From positions 310,001 to 374,000 of the forward strand of contig JAYJMM010000059.1 of the NCBI GenBank assembly GCA_037349105.1: a stretch of 64,000 bases of DNA, given 5' to 3'. Shown here one piece after another: positions 1 to 11,030 of the stretch; the first letter of the stretch is position 1, and each line of letters begins with the position of its first letter. The notes beneath the pieces were generated by a model. It saw nothing but the letters and a program-made list of their open reading frames with translations, was not told the DNA's origin and did not search any database. This DNA is from Limnomonas spitsbergensis. Lineage: Eukaryota; Chlorophyta; Chlorophyceae; Chlamydomonadales. Both the position numbers and the translations under genes were made by a program.

Positions 1-290
1 GTTGAGTGAGATTGGGTGCGATGGTGTGAGATTGAGTGGGGTTGAGTGAGATTGAGTGAGATTGAGTGAGATTGAGTGAGATGAGATAAGATGTGAGATT
101 GAGTGAGATTGGGTTAGAGGGTGTGGGATTGAGTGGGGTTTAGTGACATTGGGTGAGATTGAGTGGGGTTGAGTGACATTGGGTGAGATTGAGTGGGGTT
201 AAGTGACATTGGGTGAGATTGAGTGGGGTTGAGTGAGATTGGGTGAGATTGAGTGGGGTTGAGTGAGATTGGGTGAGACGAGTGTGTGGG
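1..290. repeat. GAGTGAGATTGGGT-type minisatellite
   Basis: Short tandem units of 10-30 bp built from GAGTGAGATT, GGGTGAGATT and GAGTGGGGTT fill this stretch. It lies upstream of the first recognisable dynein-like exon, so it is probably intronic. Reading frames here are only repeat translations. Confidence 0.85.
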
Positions 291-419
291 ATGTGTGGGG
301 GAAGTGTTGTTTGCATGTGTTTCGGATGGAATGCACCGGTAGGAGTGGTGTTGCGACATGCATATGCCACACCCGTCCACACCCGTCCACACCTTTCCAC
401 ACATTCCTTATGTGTCCAG

Positions 420-3400
420 GATGTTTCCGTGAGCGTCAGGCACTGGGATGCTGCCGAGATCGTGCAATCCGGATCCGGATCTAGATCTGGACGTGGATCC
501 GCTCTCATGAAGGAGCTTGACAGCGCCCTCAGGGAGCGCCGCTGGTTGGTCATTCTCAATGCCCATGTGGCGACAGATCTGGTGGGTGGGAAACATGTGA
601 TCCGGATCTAGATCTCAGAGAGTTCCGCGGCTGGCCGTCCTCAATGATCATGTCGCGACAGATCTGGTGGGTGGGAAACATGTGATCTGGATCTAGATCT
701 CAGAGAGTGCCGTGGCTGGCTGTCCTCAGTGCCCATGCAGCATCGGATATGGTTGGTGGTAAATAACGGATCCAAGTCAATATATTCAAATCAGATGTCA
801 AATTCAAATTCAGATTTGAACTGCTCCCCAGGTGGTCGATCTGCTCCAATGCTTAGAGCGCGGGGAGTACCTTGTGCGAACGGAGGAGGACACCGCCTTC
901 CGCCTGGTCCTGGTCGTGCCGCATGCCGCGTTGCCCGCGCTGCCGGCGGTGGTTCATCACCAGGTGTTGCGCGTGGTGGTGGAACCGCCCCGCTGCATCG
1001 CGGCATTCACAAGATCGGCGGTGCAGGTATTAAGCAGAGTTCGTCACTGTATGGCCCTTACGGTCCGCTGCCCAAGTACTGGTGTGGTGATAGAGAAGTG
1101 AACACTTATGAAGTCGGAATAATACTGTTTAGGGGCTTTTAGCTTTTAGGGTTCAGCGTCTTCCTGCGTAAGAGGCCATCTGAGAACCACATACTGGAAC
1201 ACACTTCAACACACATTCACACATTCACACACCCACACCCTCACACCCCTCCACACACTGGCACTGGCCTCCCATCTGGCTTCTCACCTTGGCTTTTACT
1301 CCAAGGGCATGCATCCCGACGTCCACCTGCTTGCATTCAGCACGAGCCTCACTCCAGCCCCCCTCTCCTATAAGCAAATCCCCGTGCCACAAACTCACAT
1401 TGCTCACATAATCCCACTACTGCCCCTCTGTCCCCCTCCACCACACACTCCCCCCCCTCCACACACAGGCACTGGCCACCCCTCTGGCCTCGTACCTAGG
1501 CTTCTACTCCAAGGGCACGCATCAGGACGTCCACCTCGCCACCTTGGGCACTTGCCTTGCACTGGCCTGTGTGGACCGGAGCCTCGCCTCTGACCCAACA
1601 GCATCTGCCGGCAGCGGCAGCGGCGGGGAGGGCGCAGGGCAGAGCGGGGGCGGCGGTACGGCGCCGCGGTACTGCACGTGGGACCTCATGGCGGCGGTAC
1701 AGACGACACGGCTGCTGGTTTCGGAGCTTGGGGAGGGCAGGGTGCAGGAGGCGGACTCGCTGGTGTGTTGGGTTCAGGGTTAAGGGGTAGAAGGTTTAGG
1801 GGTACAGGGCAGGGTGCAGGAGGCAGACTCGCTGGTGCGTTGGGGTTCAGGGTTTAGGGGTAGAGGGCAGGGTGCAGGAGGCAGACTCGCTGGTGCGTTG
1901 GGGTTGAGGGTTAAGGGGTAGAGGGCAGGGTGCAGGAGGAAGACTCGCTGGTGCGTTGGGGTTGAGGGTTTAGGGGTAGAGGGCAGGGTGCAGGAGGCAG
2001 ACTCGCTGGTGCGTTGGGGTTCAGGGTTTAGGGGTAGAGGGCAGGGTGCAGGAGGCAGACTCGCTGGTGCGTTGGGGTCAAGGGTTAAGGGGTAGAGGGC
2101 AGGGTGCAGGAGGCAGACTCGCTGATGCGTTAAGGTTCAGGGTTTAGGGGTAAAGGGCAGGGTGCAGGAGGCAGACTCGCTGGTGCGTTGGGGTTCAGGG
2201 TTTAGGGGTGGAGAGCAGGTTGCAGGAGGCAGACTCGCTGGTGCGTTGAGGTTCAGGGTTTAGGGGTAGAGGGCAGGGTGCAGGAGGTAGACTCGCTGGT
2301 GCGTTGGGGTTCAGGGTTAAGGGGTAGAGGGCAGGGTGCAGGAGGCAGACTTGCTGGTGCGTTGGGGTCAAGGGTTTAGGGTAGAGGGCAGGGTGCAGGA
2401 GGCAGACTCGCTGGTGCGTTGGGGTTGAGGGTTTGGGGGTATAGGGCAGGGTGCAGGAGGCAGACTCGCTGGTGCGTTGGGGTCAAGGGTTTAGGGGTAG
2501 AGGGCAGGGTGCAGGAGGCAGACTCGCTGGTGCGTTGGGGTTCAGGGTTAAGGGGTAGAGGGCAGGGTGCAGGAGGCAGACTCGCTGGTGCGTTGGGGTC
2601 AAGGGTTTAGGGTAGAGGGCAGGGTGCAGGAGGCAGACTCGCTGGTGCGTTGGGGTTCAGGGTTTGGGGGTAGAGGGCAGGGTGCAGGAGGCAGACTCGC
2701 TGGTGCGTTGGGGTTCAGGGTTTAGGGGTAGAGGGCAGGGTGCAGGAGGCAGACTCGCTGGTGCGTTGGGGTTCAGGGTTAAGGGGTAGAGGGCAGGGTG
2801 CAGGAGGCAGATTCGCTGGTGCGTTGGGGTCAAGGGTTTAGGGTAGAGGGCAGGGTGCAGGAGGCAGACTCGCTGGTGCGTTGGGGTTCAGGGTTTGGGG
2901 GTAGAGGGCAGGGTGCAGGAGGCAGACTCGCTGGTGCGTTGGGGTTCAGGGTTTAGGGTAGAGGGCAGGGTGTAGGAGGCAGACTCGCTGGTGCGTTGGG
3001 GTTCAGGGTTTGGGGCTAGAGGGCAGGGTGCAGGAGGTAGACTCGCTGGTGCGTTGGGGTCAAGGGTTTAGGGGTAGAGGGCAGGGTGCAGGAGGCAGAC
3101 TCGCTGGTGCGTTGGGGTTCAGGGTTAAGGGGGTTCAGGGTTAATACTGAATATTTCACCTTCCTGCAGCTGCTATCACAAATCCTCCTGGCGCCCTGCA
3201 CCCCACCCTACATATCTTCGCCTAAAACCCTTAAACCCTGCACCCCCCTCATACACACAGGTCATGGACTACAGCCGTCTTCAGCAGCTGCTATCACAGA
3301 TACTGCTGGCACCCTGCACGCAGCCGCCCGCGTCCGCGGCCCCGCTCTCCGCGTCCCCCGCCCCGCCCCTCTCCTCCCCCCTCTTCCGCCTGGTTGAGGC

Positions 3401-6400
3401 AGTCGTGTCGCGGCTGGTGCGACCCGGTGTGCTGACAGCTGGCTACCCCGTACATCGGCTGCTGGACCGAGACCAAGAGGCGGGCATGCCGCTGGTTACG
3501 GAGCCGTGGCCGTTCGTGGTCACTCCGGCCAACGTGCTGGCGTTCCTCAAGGTGGGTGGGTGGGTGTGGTACAGGGTGTGAACAGGTGTGGAAAAAGTGA
3601 CTTAGGTGCAGGCATGCCGCTGGTTACGGAGCCGTGGCCTTTCGTGGCCACACCGGCTAACGTGCTGGCGTTCCTCAAGGTGGGTGGGATTGGAACGGTG
3701 TGAATACGTGTGGGAATGTGTGGTGGCGCAAGTGTGAGAGAATTAAGGTGTGTGGTAAGTGATAGCACGCTGACCTTGCCGCTGCTATGAATATATAAAT
3801 TAACGAAACGCCTTGGGGTGTGGATTAAGGAAGCCACCCGTTCGGCCTGTGCACTACATGAGCTACCATCTTACTAGAAGGGTAAAACGTCTTCCGAGTT
3901 CCCTTTCTCTGTTCCTCTTTAGCTTGATCATGTTTCTATTTTTTCGTCTACGGGTGACCTTTAAAGAGCTGCCACGCAGCCGCCAAAGGCCCGAGAAGGC
4001 CCACACCTAAACTCTCAACCCTGAAACCTGAACCTTATAAGGCCCACACCCTACGGCTGGTGGACAGCAGCAAGGCTAGCCGGAATGGGCCTCAGGCCAG
4101 CAGCCTGGGTGCAGCTCAAATGTACCTGTAATGTACCTGAGGTGTAGCTGTAATGTAGCTGAAATGTAGCTGTAATGTACCTGAGGTGTAGCTGTAATGT
4201 ACCTGAGGTGTAGCTGTAATGTAGCTGAGGTGTAGCTGTAATTTAGCTAAAATGTAGCTGAAACACCAAAACAATAAGCAGTGCTGCTGGATCATTCAAC
4301 CGCGCCTCATTTTCCAAAACATGCCCGCCCCCCCTGTCCCGCATTCTCCCACCTCCATCCTCCTCTCCCTTTTGCAGAGATTGCAGCCCACCTCCCCCTC
4401 CTTGGAGTTGCTTCTGGATCATCCCACCTGCGCCGCCGCCTCCTCCGAATCCGCCCACGACTCCGCTTCGCTAACGTGGCATCTACGCAGCCTCCGGCGC
4501 TCTCCACCCGCCCTCCTGCCCGGCGCGCGTGCAAGGGGGTTGCTGCCGAGCCAAGACTTTGCGCACCGGAACGGAGCAGGCGCGGCGGCAGCAGGCGGGG
4601 GGGACGGCGCGGCGGCAGCAGCCGGCAGCGGCGTTGGGGGCATGCGGGAGCTGTCAACGCAGCTTTCTGGAGTTCCCTTACAGACGGCTGTGCTGCCGGT
4701 GTACAGGCCCCGGGGACAAGGCTTGGCGGTAGTGTTGGAGACACAAGATTCGACGCCGCCGCCCACTGCCGGGAGCACGGCCCCGCTGCTCTCACCAAAA
4801 TCTGGGACGGCTGCGGTGAAGGTTGTGACGTTGCCATCGAGCCCGTCAGCCTGGCCGGCGGGCGGCCGCAGCGGCGGCCACGGCGGCGACCTGCTCGCGC
4901 TGGCGATCGCCTCGGTCGCAAACGTGACCGGCGGCGCGCCAGGCGCCGCCGGCGGCGGTGGCCGCCACGCGACGCTGGTCGCGCTGGCGCTGCCGCCCGG
5001 CGCAGGCGGCGGGGCCGCACCACGCGGCCGGGCTGCGGCCGCGGCCGCTGCCCACCCCGGCGCTGCTGCCTCTCCTGTTGCTTCTGCTGTCCCGGTCTCT
5101 GGTGCCACTGCTCAGCAGTTGGGGCGGAGGGCGGAGATGCAGTTGATGGGATTTCAGAGGCGGCAGCTGGTCGATGCTATAATATCCATGCAGGTGGGTG
5201 ATGCTCGCTTCGTTTCCTTCAAGGTTAGGGGTTATGCAGGGTTGGTCACTCTCCATACACTCTCCATACTACCTCCCACTCGTTTTTCAACACATTTCAC
5301 ACGTTTCACACCTCCCACTCAACTTCCACACACCTCCTAACTATATTCGTGCAGGCTGAATGCCAGAATGTGGTTTCGGAGGTGCGGTCAGCTGCTACGA
5401 AGCTGCTGCGTCGCGTGGCCGCGGACTCGGGGCGGCCGCGTGCCCTCAGCTCGGGGCTGGAGACTCTAACGGCAGAGATGTGGGCAACAGAGGCAAGGGC
5501 GGTGGGAAGGTGAGTGTGTGTGTGGTGTGGGGGGGGGTATATACACAACTTTTACCCCACCACACCACACACAACTACAACTTTTGGGTGTGTGGGGGGG
5601 AAATCATTAAAAGTTGTGGTGGGGTATATACTACCTACACTACAACTTTTAATGATTTTTGAAGGCACGATTTGTACCTCTAATCGATATTCTGATCGAT
5701 AATACTACCGGTAATCGAGACTGATACCGTAGTACGGTACAGATATTACCCTGAAGAATTGAACCCTCAACACTAGATTATACACTCCACACTTAACCCA
5801 GGCATTAACGTTCCCGTCCCTATCCTTCGTCCAGGTCCGCCGCGTCAGTCGCCCGCTTGGCCGGCCACGTCCTCACGGTCTTGGACGACCCCTCCGCCTC
5901 CAGCCCCGCAGCGGCCGCGGCCTCGCGAATGCTCGCCGCCGGCCTCGCACCATGGTCGCTTGCAGCGGCCGCGGCGCCGCGCTCCTCCAACGCAGCCCTC
6001 CTTACCCTGGCCGCTGGCCGCGACACGCTGCTGCGCCAAGCGGCTGCGGTCGTCACGGCAGCGGCAGCGGCCGCCGTGCCCGCGGCGGCCGCGCCGCCCT
6101 CCTCACCGCTCCCGCTTGTCCCTGTTCTGTCGACCCCTGAGTTTGACTTGAGGCTGATGTACATACCGGGCGCTCCCGGGGCGGTGTTCATGCGTGCGTA
6201 TGCTCAGGAGGATTCGGCGAGCTTGACCAACATCACACTACGCCTGACTCTTGAACGGATGCAGGTGGGCCAATCAGTACAGTAATGCATTACGGCTTGC
6301 TAAAATAATAAAGTTACATGTGCGTGGTGATGGCTCCTGTAATGCCTCCCCTAAGAAAACTGGTCACATTTTCACACCTTCCGAACCCTTCAGTTCAGCC

Positions 6401-7307
6401 TTTTGCCTGCCTGTGTGTGCAGATCGATGGCGGCGTGCCCCCCTCCCCGGAAAAGAGCTCGCGTGGCTCCTTCCACCAGTCCTCCTCGGCCGCCGCCCGC
6501 CGCGGCTTCTTCGCCGGCCCGCTTGCGCTCTACGACTGCGCCTACAACATCGCGGGGGGAGCCTCGGGAGGAACGGCTGGCGGCAACAGCTGGCCCTCAG
6601 ACACGGGCGAGCTGGTCGCGCCTCGTCCGGGCCTGCCCCTGTGGGCATGCCCCAACGGTAGTGCCAACACCGCCGGACCGACACCCACCGGCGCACCGGC
6701 GGTTTTGGCAGTGTCGAGCAGCCCGGTGTTTACCGTACGCTTTGCGCCGTCGTTCGCTGAGCTGCCGCCACGCTCTCGACCGGGCGGGACGGGGACTCCT
6801 GCCCGCACGCCAGCCTCCCGTGGGCAGATCAGCAGCGCGGGGAACAGCGCAGGTGCGGGCACTACCGGTGGCAGCGGGGGAACCATATCCGCGAGCTCCG
6901 TGAGCTTACCGGGCGGTGGCGGTGTGGGCTGGCCGGAATCAGCAGGCGGCGTCAACGCGGTGCGGACCTCGATCTCGGCCTCGGGATACCCCGGCCTAGG
7001 TGTCGGTGCCCGCCAGTCCGCCGCCATCCCCATGCTTCTTTTCAATAACTGGGGGGGCACAGGAGAGCCTGGAGCAGGTAGCGGGGCCACCGCCGCCACT
7101 TCCACCTCGGTTGCCGCTCCGCTATCCTTGTCCGTGCAGCTGGAGGCCAAGGATGGGGGTGACCGCCGGCCGGAGGGCAGCTGCCCGTGCGTAGTGATGG
7201 CGCCGGGACCTGAGGTGTCGGAGCCGGTGGCCAGCCTTGCGCTGCTTTGCGGGCTACAGGGAGGCTCCGAGGGTGTCAAGTTGCACTTGTTGGCGAGGGG
7301 GTTGTAG
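420..7307 (+). CDS. Divergent dynein heavy chain-like protein, C-terminal part (5' end outside window)
   Basis: Eight exons join in phase: 420-581, 832-1026, 1469-1762, 3261-3551, 4378-5193, 5355-5509, 5835-6264 and 6423-7307 (stop), about 1,075 residues. All introns are GT-AG. The first two exons align with the last AAA module of dynein heavy chains: RRWLVILNAHVATDL matches the family's W-V-x-L-x-N-x-H-L-A block, then FRLVLVV and VVVEPP match the FRL-x-L-T and EPP-x-G segments. VMDYSRLQQLLSQILL and the following SPLFRLVEAVVSRL resemble the post-AAA6 lid, and RRQLVDAIISMQAECQNVV the C-terminal domain helices. Dyneins are microtubule minus-end motors. Key residues differ and Ala/Gly/Ser-rich insertions break the C-terminal domain, so this is either a fast-evolving paralogue or a decaying gene. 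Axonemal versus cytoplasmic class cannot be resolved. A TGTAA polyadenylation motif lies at 7409-7413, about 100 bases after the stop. Confidence 0.65.
541..775 (+). repeat. Tandem copies of a dynein exon 3' edge with splice donor
   Basis: The exon end at 541-581 plus its donor GTGGGTGG recurs starting at 630 and 715 (spacing 89 and 85 bp). The second copy keeps the donor GATCTG|GTGGGTGG exactly; the third has drifted to GATATG|GTTGGTGG. The units also carry the exon segment ATCCGGATCTAGATCT, with part of the exon deleted between. Confidence 0.85.
1255..1335 (+). repeat. Diverged copy of the 5' edge of the dynein exon at 1469
   Basis: This stretch repeats the start of the exon at 1469, including CACACACTGGCACTGGCC, CTTTTACTCCAAGGGCA and GACGTCCACCT, with about 20% differences. 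It sits roughly 210 bp upstream of the real acceptor, inside the intron. Confidence 0.8.
1735..3135 (+). repeat. 57-bp minisatellite seeded by an exon-intron junction
   Basis: About 24 units of roughly 57 bp begin inside the exon ending at 1762 and run through the intron. Each unit repeats GGTGCAGGAGGCAGACTCGC then TG|GTGCGTTGG, so each carries a copy of the exon end and a usable-looking GT donor, followed by a GGGTTTAGGGGTA spacer. Only the first copy is contiguous with the open reading frame. Confidence 0.9.
3165..3205 (+). repeat. Partial copy of the dynein exon at 3261
   Basis: CTGCAGCTGCTATCACA and the following bases to CCCTGCAC at 3172-3202 repeat the exon segment at 3282-3316 with a few differences. 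CTTCCTGCAG in front could act as an acceptor, so it is a short upstream echo of the exon's 5' part. Confidence 0.75.
3608..3695 (+). repeat. Copy of the 3' edge and donor of the exon ending at 3551
   Basis: About 75 bp from GGCATGCCGCTGGTTACGG through GCGTTCCTCAAG|GTGGGTGGG repeat the end of the preceding exon almost exactly, keeping the donor and the reading frame. Most differences are third-position changes. Confidence 0.9.
4105..4265 (+). repeat. 20-22-bp tandem repeat (TGTAGCTGTAATGTACCTGAGG)
   Basis: Around eight imperfect units of TGTAGCTG and TAATGTACCTGAGG occur in the dynein-like intron ahead of the exon at 4378. Related TGTAGCTGAA words recur at 15.4 kb and 20.9-21.3 kb. Confidence 0.85.
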
Positions 7308-7408
7308 CAGATAGCTGTTACAGAGCCAACCACAACTACTCGGGAAGTGTCACACAATCTCTCGGCGACCGTGCAAACTCCGTAGCATAGACGTCCGTTG
7401 CCGGATTT

Positions 7409-7413
7409 TGTAA
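7409..7413 (+). terminator. TGTAA polyadenylation signal
   Basis: TGTAA is the usual polyadenylation signal of volvocine green algae. It lies about 100 bases past the dynein-like stop codon, at a typical distance. Confidence 0.5.
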
Positions 7414-7549
7414 CTTCCTATATTCTGCTAGGGTCTGCCATTTCCGCAATGACCTCTTAACTCTTTCCGCACAACGTGGGGCTTACCTATTCGTGCAGCA
7501 ATCCATGAACTATGTAACAAGCCTAAATAGCTTCCCAATGTTTTCGTCG

Positions 7550-7815
7550 GTCAAGGCAGGAGCGGGCGGAAGAGTGCTTCGCATGTGGAACAGGAGGGCC
7601 ACAAGGAGAGAGACTGTCCATACGTACCATATAGAAACAATTCAATGACATTACATCTCTGGGCCCTGCTCAAAAAGGCTCGGCCGCGTGGGCGCCCAAC
7701 TGTCTCGTTGTAAAAAAACAAACTTAAATTTAGAGGTAGGGAACGAAGGAGAACGAAACAAAGGAAAGAACTACCCCCCAAGGAAAAGGTAGCCCACAGT
7801 AAACTTTGCCCCTCT
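7550..7815 (-). mobile_element. 5'-truncated LINE 3' end (minus strand)
   Basis: Read on the minus strand this holds a pyrimidine-rich 3' UTR, then AGTTGGGCGCCCACGCGGCC and a tail GCAGGGCCCAGAGATGTAAT ending ATTGAATT. The same terminal block follows the LINE reverse-transcriptase fragment at 30.7-31.6 kb, so I read this as a truncated copy of the same L1-like family. Confidence 0.6.
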
Positions 7816-8300
7816 CAAGCCTATCGTGAATAAGTCGAGGGAATTACATCAGTTTCAAATGAATAAAGCTTCATGTAACTTACAACGCTTACGAAAAATA
7901 TATTGGACAAGGAAATCGCCATAAAATCATGCCGTTACTTAAATGCATGCATGTCATGCAACTTACCGTCGAGAGATCTGTCAAGGGGGACGAATTCGTC
8001 CCCCCTCGTCCAGGGCCACCACTTTAGGGTCAAGCCCAAGTTGGAGGTTCTCTCATGGCCCCATAAAAACAAGTGACAATATAGGAATCTCCCGCCCCAG
8101 AATCAAGAGGTCTGATGCAAGCCTCACGTTGCCGTTTTTGACTAGCTATCTAGGTAGATAGGACTTACGGTAATGAGGTTATCCGATTAAATACTGGTAT
8201 TTTGTTCACAAAGTCACGCCTCTTGCTTCGGCAGAGGAGGAGTAAACAAGTGTTCAAAAACTATTAAAACTCTTACATAGCTTACAGTAGGAGCGCATTC
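7816..8300. other. No gene recognised
   Basis: AT-richer intergenic DNA with short open frames that lack recognisable motifs. I see no gene or repeat array here. Confidence 0.5.
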
Positions 8301-8486
8301 TTGATTCACTACTGTAACTCAGCGAAATCAGCCCTAAAACGGGTGATAGCTCTAGGTACTCACCCGGACTTCCTAGATGCTGTTGATCTGTTGGTGAAGA
8401 GTCGCTTCTGGGCAACTTCTGATGACTCTGAGGTTTACTCTGAGTTCACAAAGGAGACGACTTGGAGCCACTTGGAAAGACTGTAG
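8301..8486 (+). CDS. Small open reading frame of unknown function
   Basis: A 61-codon frame with a fairly natural composition (SRFWATSDDSEVYSEFTKET near its end) stops just before the GGTGGGTGGG minisatellite. It could be a terminal fragment of a transposase or of a host gene; I recognise no domain and see no upstream exon. It is kept because its amino-acid use is unlike a repeat shadow. Confidence 0.25.
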   Translation: MIHYCNSAKSALKRVIALGTHPDFLDAVDLLVKSRFWATSDDSEVYSEFTKETTWSHLERL

Positions 8487-8499
8487 TTTGGAATTGTGA

Positions 8500-9240
8500 T
8501 GGTGGGTGGTGGGTGGGTGGTGGGTGGGTGGGTGGGTGGTGGGTGGGTAATATCCACCCGTATGGTGGGTGGTGGGTGGTGGGTGGGTAATATCCAACCG
8601 TATGGTGGGTGGGTGGGTGGGTGGTGGGTAATATCCAGCCGTATGGTGGGTGGGTGGGTGGGTGGTGGGTAATATCCAGCCGTATGGTGGGTGGGTGGGT
8701 GGTGGGTAATATCCAGCCGTATGGTGGGTGGGTGGGTGGTGGGTAATATCCAGCCGTATGGTGGGTGGGTGGGTGGGTGGGTGGTGGGTAATATCCAGCC
8801 GTATGGTGGGTGTGTGGGTGGTGGGTAATATCCACCCGTATGGTGGGTGGGTGGGTGGTGGGTAATATCCAGCCGTATGGTGGGTGGGTGGGTGGTGGGT
8901 GATATCCACCCGTATGGTGGGTGGGTGGGTGGGTGGTGGGTAATATCCAGCCGTATGGTGGGTGGGTGGGTGGTGGGTAATATCCAGCCGTATGGTGGGT
9001 GGGTGGGTGGGTGGTGGGTAATATCCACCCGTATGGTGGGTGGGTGGGTGGTGGTGGGTAATATCCACCCGTATGGTGGGTGGGTGGGTGGTGGGTAATA
9101 TCCACCCGTATGGTGGGTGGGTGGGTGGGTGGTGGGTAATATCCAGCCGTATGGTGGGTGGGTGGGTGGTGGGTGGTGGGTAATATCCAGCTGTATGGTG
9201 GGTGGGTGGGTGGTGGGTGGTGGGTAATATCCAGCCGTAA
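8500..9240. repeat. GGTGGGTGGG / TAATATCCAGCCGTAT minisatellite
   Basis: About 14 units of 45-60 bp, each a run of GGTGGGTGG followed by GTGGGTAATATCCAGCCGTA, with length variation in the G-rich part. The plus strand is guanine-rich enough to form quadruplexes. The open frames on the minus strand are repeat translations. Confidence 0.9.
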
Positions 9241-9700
9241 CGTAGGCCAGGGATACGACTGGTTAAAAGGCAGGAATAACTTTAGTTTGCTGCTGATAGT
9301 CGCTGTTGGCCTAAACGCTCTGCCAGTGTCGTATCATGAGACTTGCCGATGCTTAGGTGGGCCGCTGTTGGCCTAAATGCTCAGCCAGGTTCCCAGAATA
9401 AGACTTCAGTGACGATTAACTTCCGGAAGCAATATTCATGAGCAATAGCTGGAGACGTTAAGAGTCTTTTGAAGGCTGTGAAATCGCTGTAAGAAAGAAA
9501 ACGTACAGGACCCGAACCGGGATTCTAGAGGTAGGCACACACACTTATTCATGTCCACACACAACTTCCAACCGAAAAACAGTTGGCGCGGTCAAACGCA
9601 CGGTGCGGTCATGCGTAGTGACATTTCTATCCTTTTCACAAAAATATGATGGGTATGTGCCCACTTGGTCCTGCTGAATGCAAGGCTGCGCATGGTTGCT
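9241..9700. other. Unassigned intergenic DNA
   Basis: No coding signature. GCTGTTGGCCTAAACGCTC occurs at 9303 and nearly again at 9363, a 60-bp duplication. A tRNA T-arm-like string near 9510 does not fold into a tRNA. Confidence 0.5.
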
Positions 9701-9799
9701 AGGGGAAAAGCAAGCTCATATCTTGCTGCCATGCCCGGGATGCGCTTGTTTTATATCCACTCCATTATTTTCGCTTGCCCCAGGCTTGACTCAGAAGGG

Positions 9800-10215
9800 G
9801 CGATGGGTTCACTGGATTTCCTTTCCTTTTCATGATGTCCTTTTGATATGACCCCTTTTCTTCCCTTGGGTTTCCTGTTTGGTCGCCCTTTCACCTCCTG
9901 ACCAAACGGCAGAGTCCGCCCTTACCTGTCACCTTCTCTGCCTTGCCACGGACAGCGCAACACTTATCCGAGTGGGAGGCCCTGGCTTTTGTGGACCTTG
10001 TAGTTGAGTTTATAAAGGCTATCTCTTCATGGACAGGGAATATGGTTTGCCGGGCCTTTTTGTTGTTATTTTCCTGTTTTTGAGGGTGAACTTACTTCCC
10101 TTTCTTTCCTCTTGTGCCTTCACCCTTGACTTTCCTAGCTGACTAAATGTTTGCCGACGCGGCCGCGCTTCATTTCAGCAGGGCCCAGAGGTGGAACATC
10201 ATTAACCTGTCACCT
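9800..10215 (+). mobile_element. 5'-truncated LINE 3' end (plus strand)
   Basis: A pyrimidine-rich stretch ends in GCCGACGCGGCCGCGCTTCA then GCAGGGCCCAGAGGTGGAAC and ATCATTAACC. This is the same terminal block as at 7.6, 30.4, 31.5 and 33.7 kb. No reverse-transcriptase sequence remains; the 5' limit is uncertain. Confidence 0.5.
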
Positions 10216-10342
10216 TATCTTCCCTGCCACGGACAGCGCAAAACTAGCATCCTCAGTGAGCGGGGTCGAGTCGAGGCTGTGACAAGCGCCGCCAAGTGTA
10301 GTATCTGTTATGTTAAGTCTAAACGGCGCATAACCGCTGGTC

Positions 10343-10787
10343 CCCGTTGAACGCTCGGCCACGTGGGGCTGATAGGGAATGACTAAGCCAAATTCCATGT
10401 ACCATGCAGAGCCATGACCATGGTGCAGGAGGCAGGCACATGTAACTCGGCGTTCTTGGTGGGGGGGGGGAGAGAGGAGCGTTTGGATAATTTCACTGGC
10501 AGCGGTCGGCCCTCCTGTTCTTCGTGTTATTAGCAGCCACTTACACTCGGCCGCGACCGCTTCCGCACCATTACCATTACTACACGATAGAGCATCCATA
10601 CTAGGTTGAGGGATCGAGCCCGCCACACGATCTTCTCTCTCCCCCCGACTAGTTCGCCGTGTTCCATGTTCCTGCCCCCCTCACATAGGAGGATGGCATG
10701 GCTGCACCATGGCCCATGTTGTGCATGGTAGCTGGAATTGAGCAAAGTCATTCCCTACCAGCCCCACACGGCCGAGCGTTCAGCAGG
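10343..10787. repeat. Long imperfect inverted repeat (foldback element)
   Basis: The arm at 10343-10470 (TTGAACGCTCGGCCACGTGG, then GGCTGATAGGGAATGACT) is the reverse complement of 10655-10787 with scattered differences. Matching continues inwards through CCATGGTGCA blocks. A 190-bp loop separates the arms. It may be a MITE-like or non-autonomous element; no transposase is present. Confidence 0.65.
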
Positions 10788-11030
10788 GCCAGCAAGTATG
10801 CATTGTTCTAAACAAGAGAGAGCGAACCAACCATCAACCATCGGCATCATGACAACTCCGCTTTGGTGCACAACAGGATTTTCGATATGTACAGGATCGG
10901 GCGATTCACTCGCCCAAGGCCCCCCTGTCGCGGCCTCGGCCCTCCCTGCCACGTTCCCCCCGCATGTGAAAAGTCTTCTAGGACAAGCCCAGGCCAACGT
11001 CCTCGCCAGGCTGCCTCAAAAGACGCCGAT

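Noticed and set aside
4307..5256. Arg/Ala-rich frames on both strands
   Set aside because: They are shadows of the GC-rich dynein-like exon at 4378-5193; only one frame joins in phase with its neighbours.
9500..9535. tRNA B-box on the minus strand
   Set aside because: GGTTCGGGTCC nearly fits the consensus, but the flanking bases do not form a T-stem and no A-box is seen.
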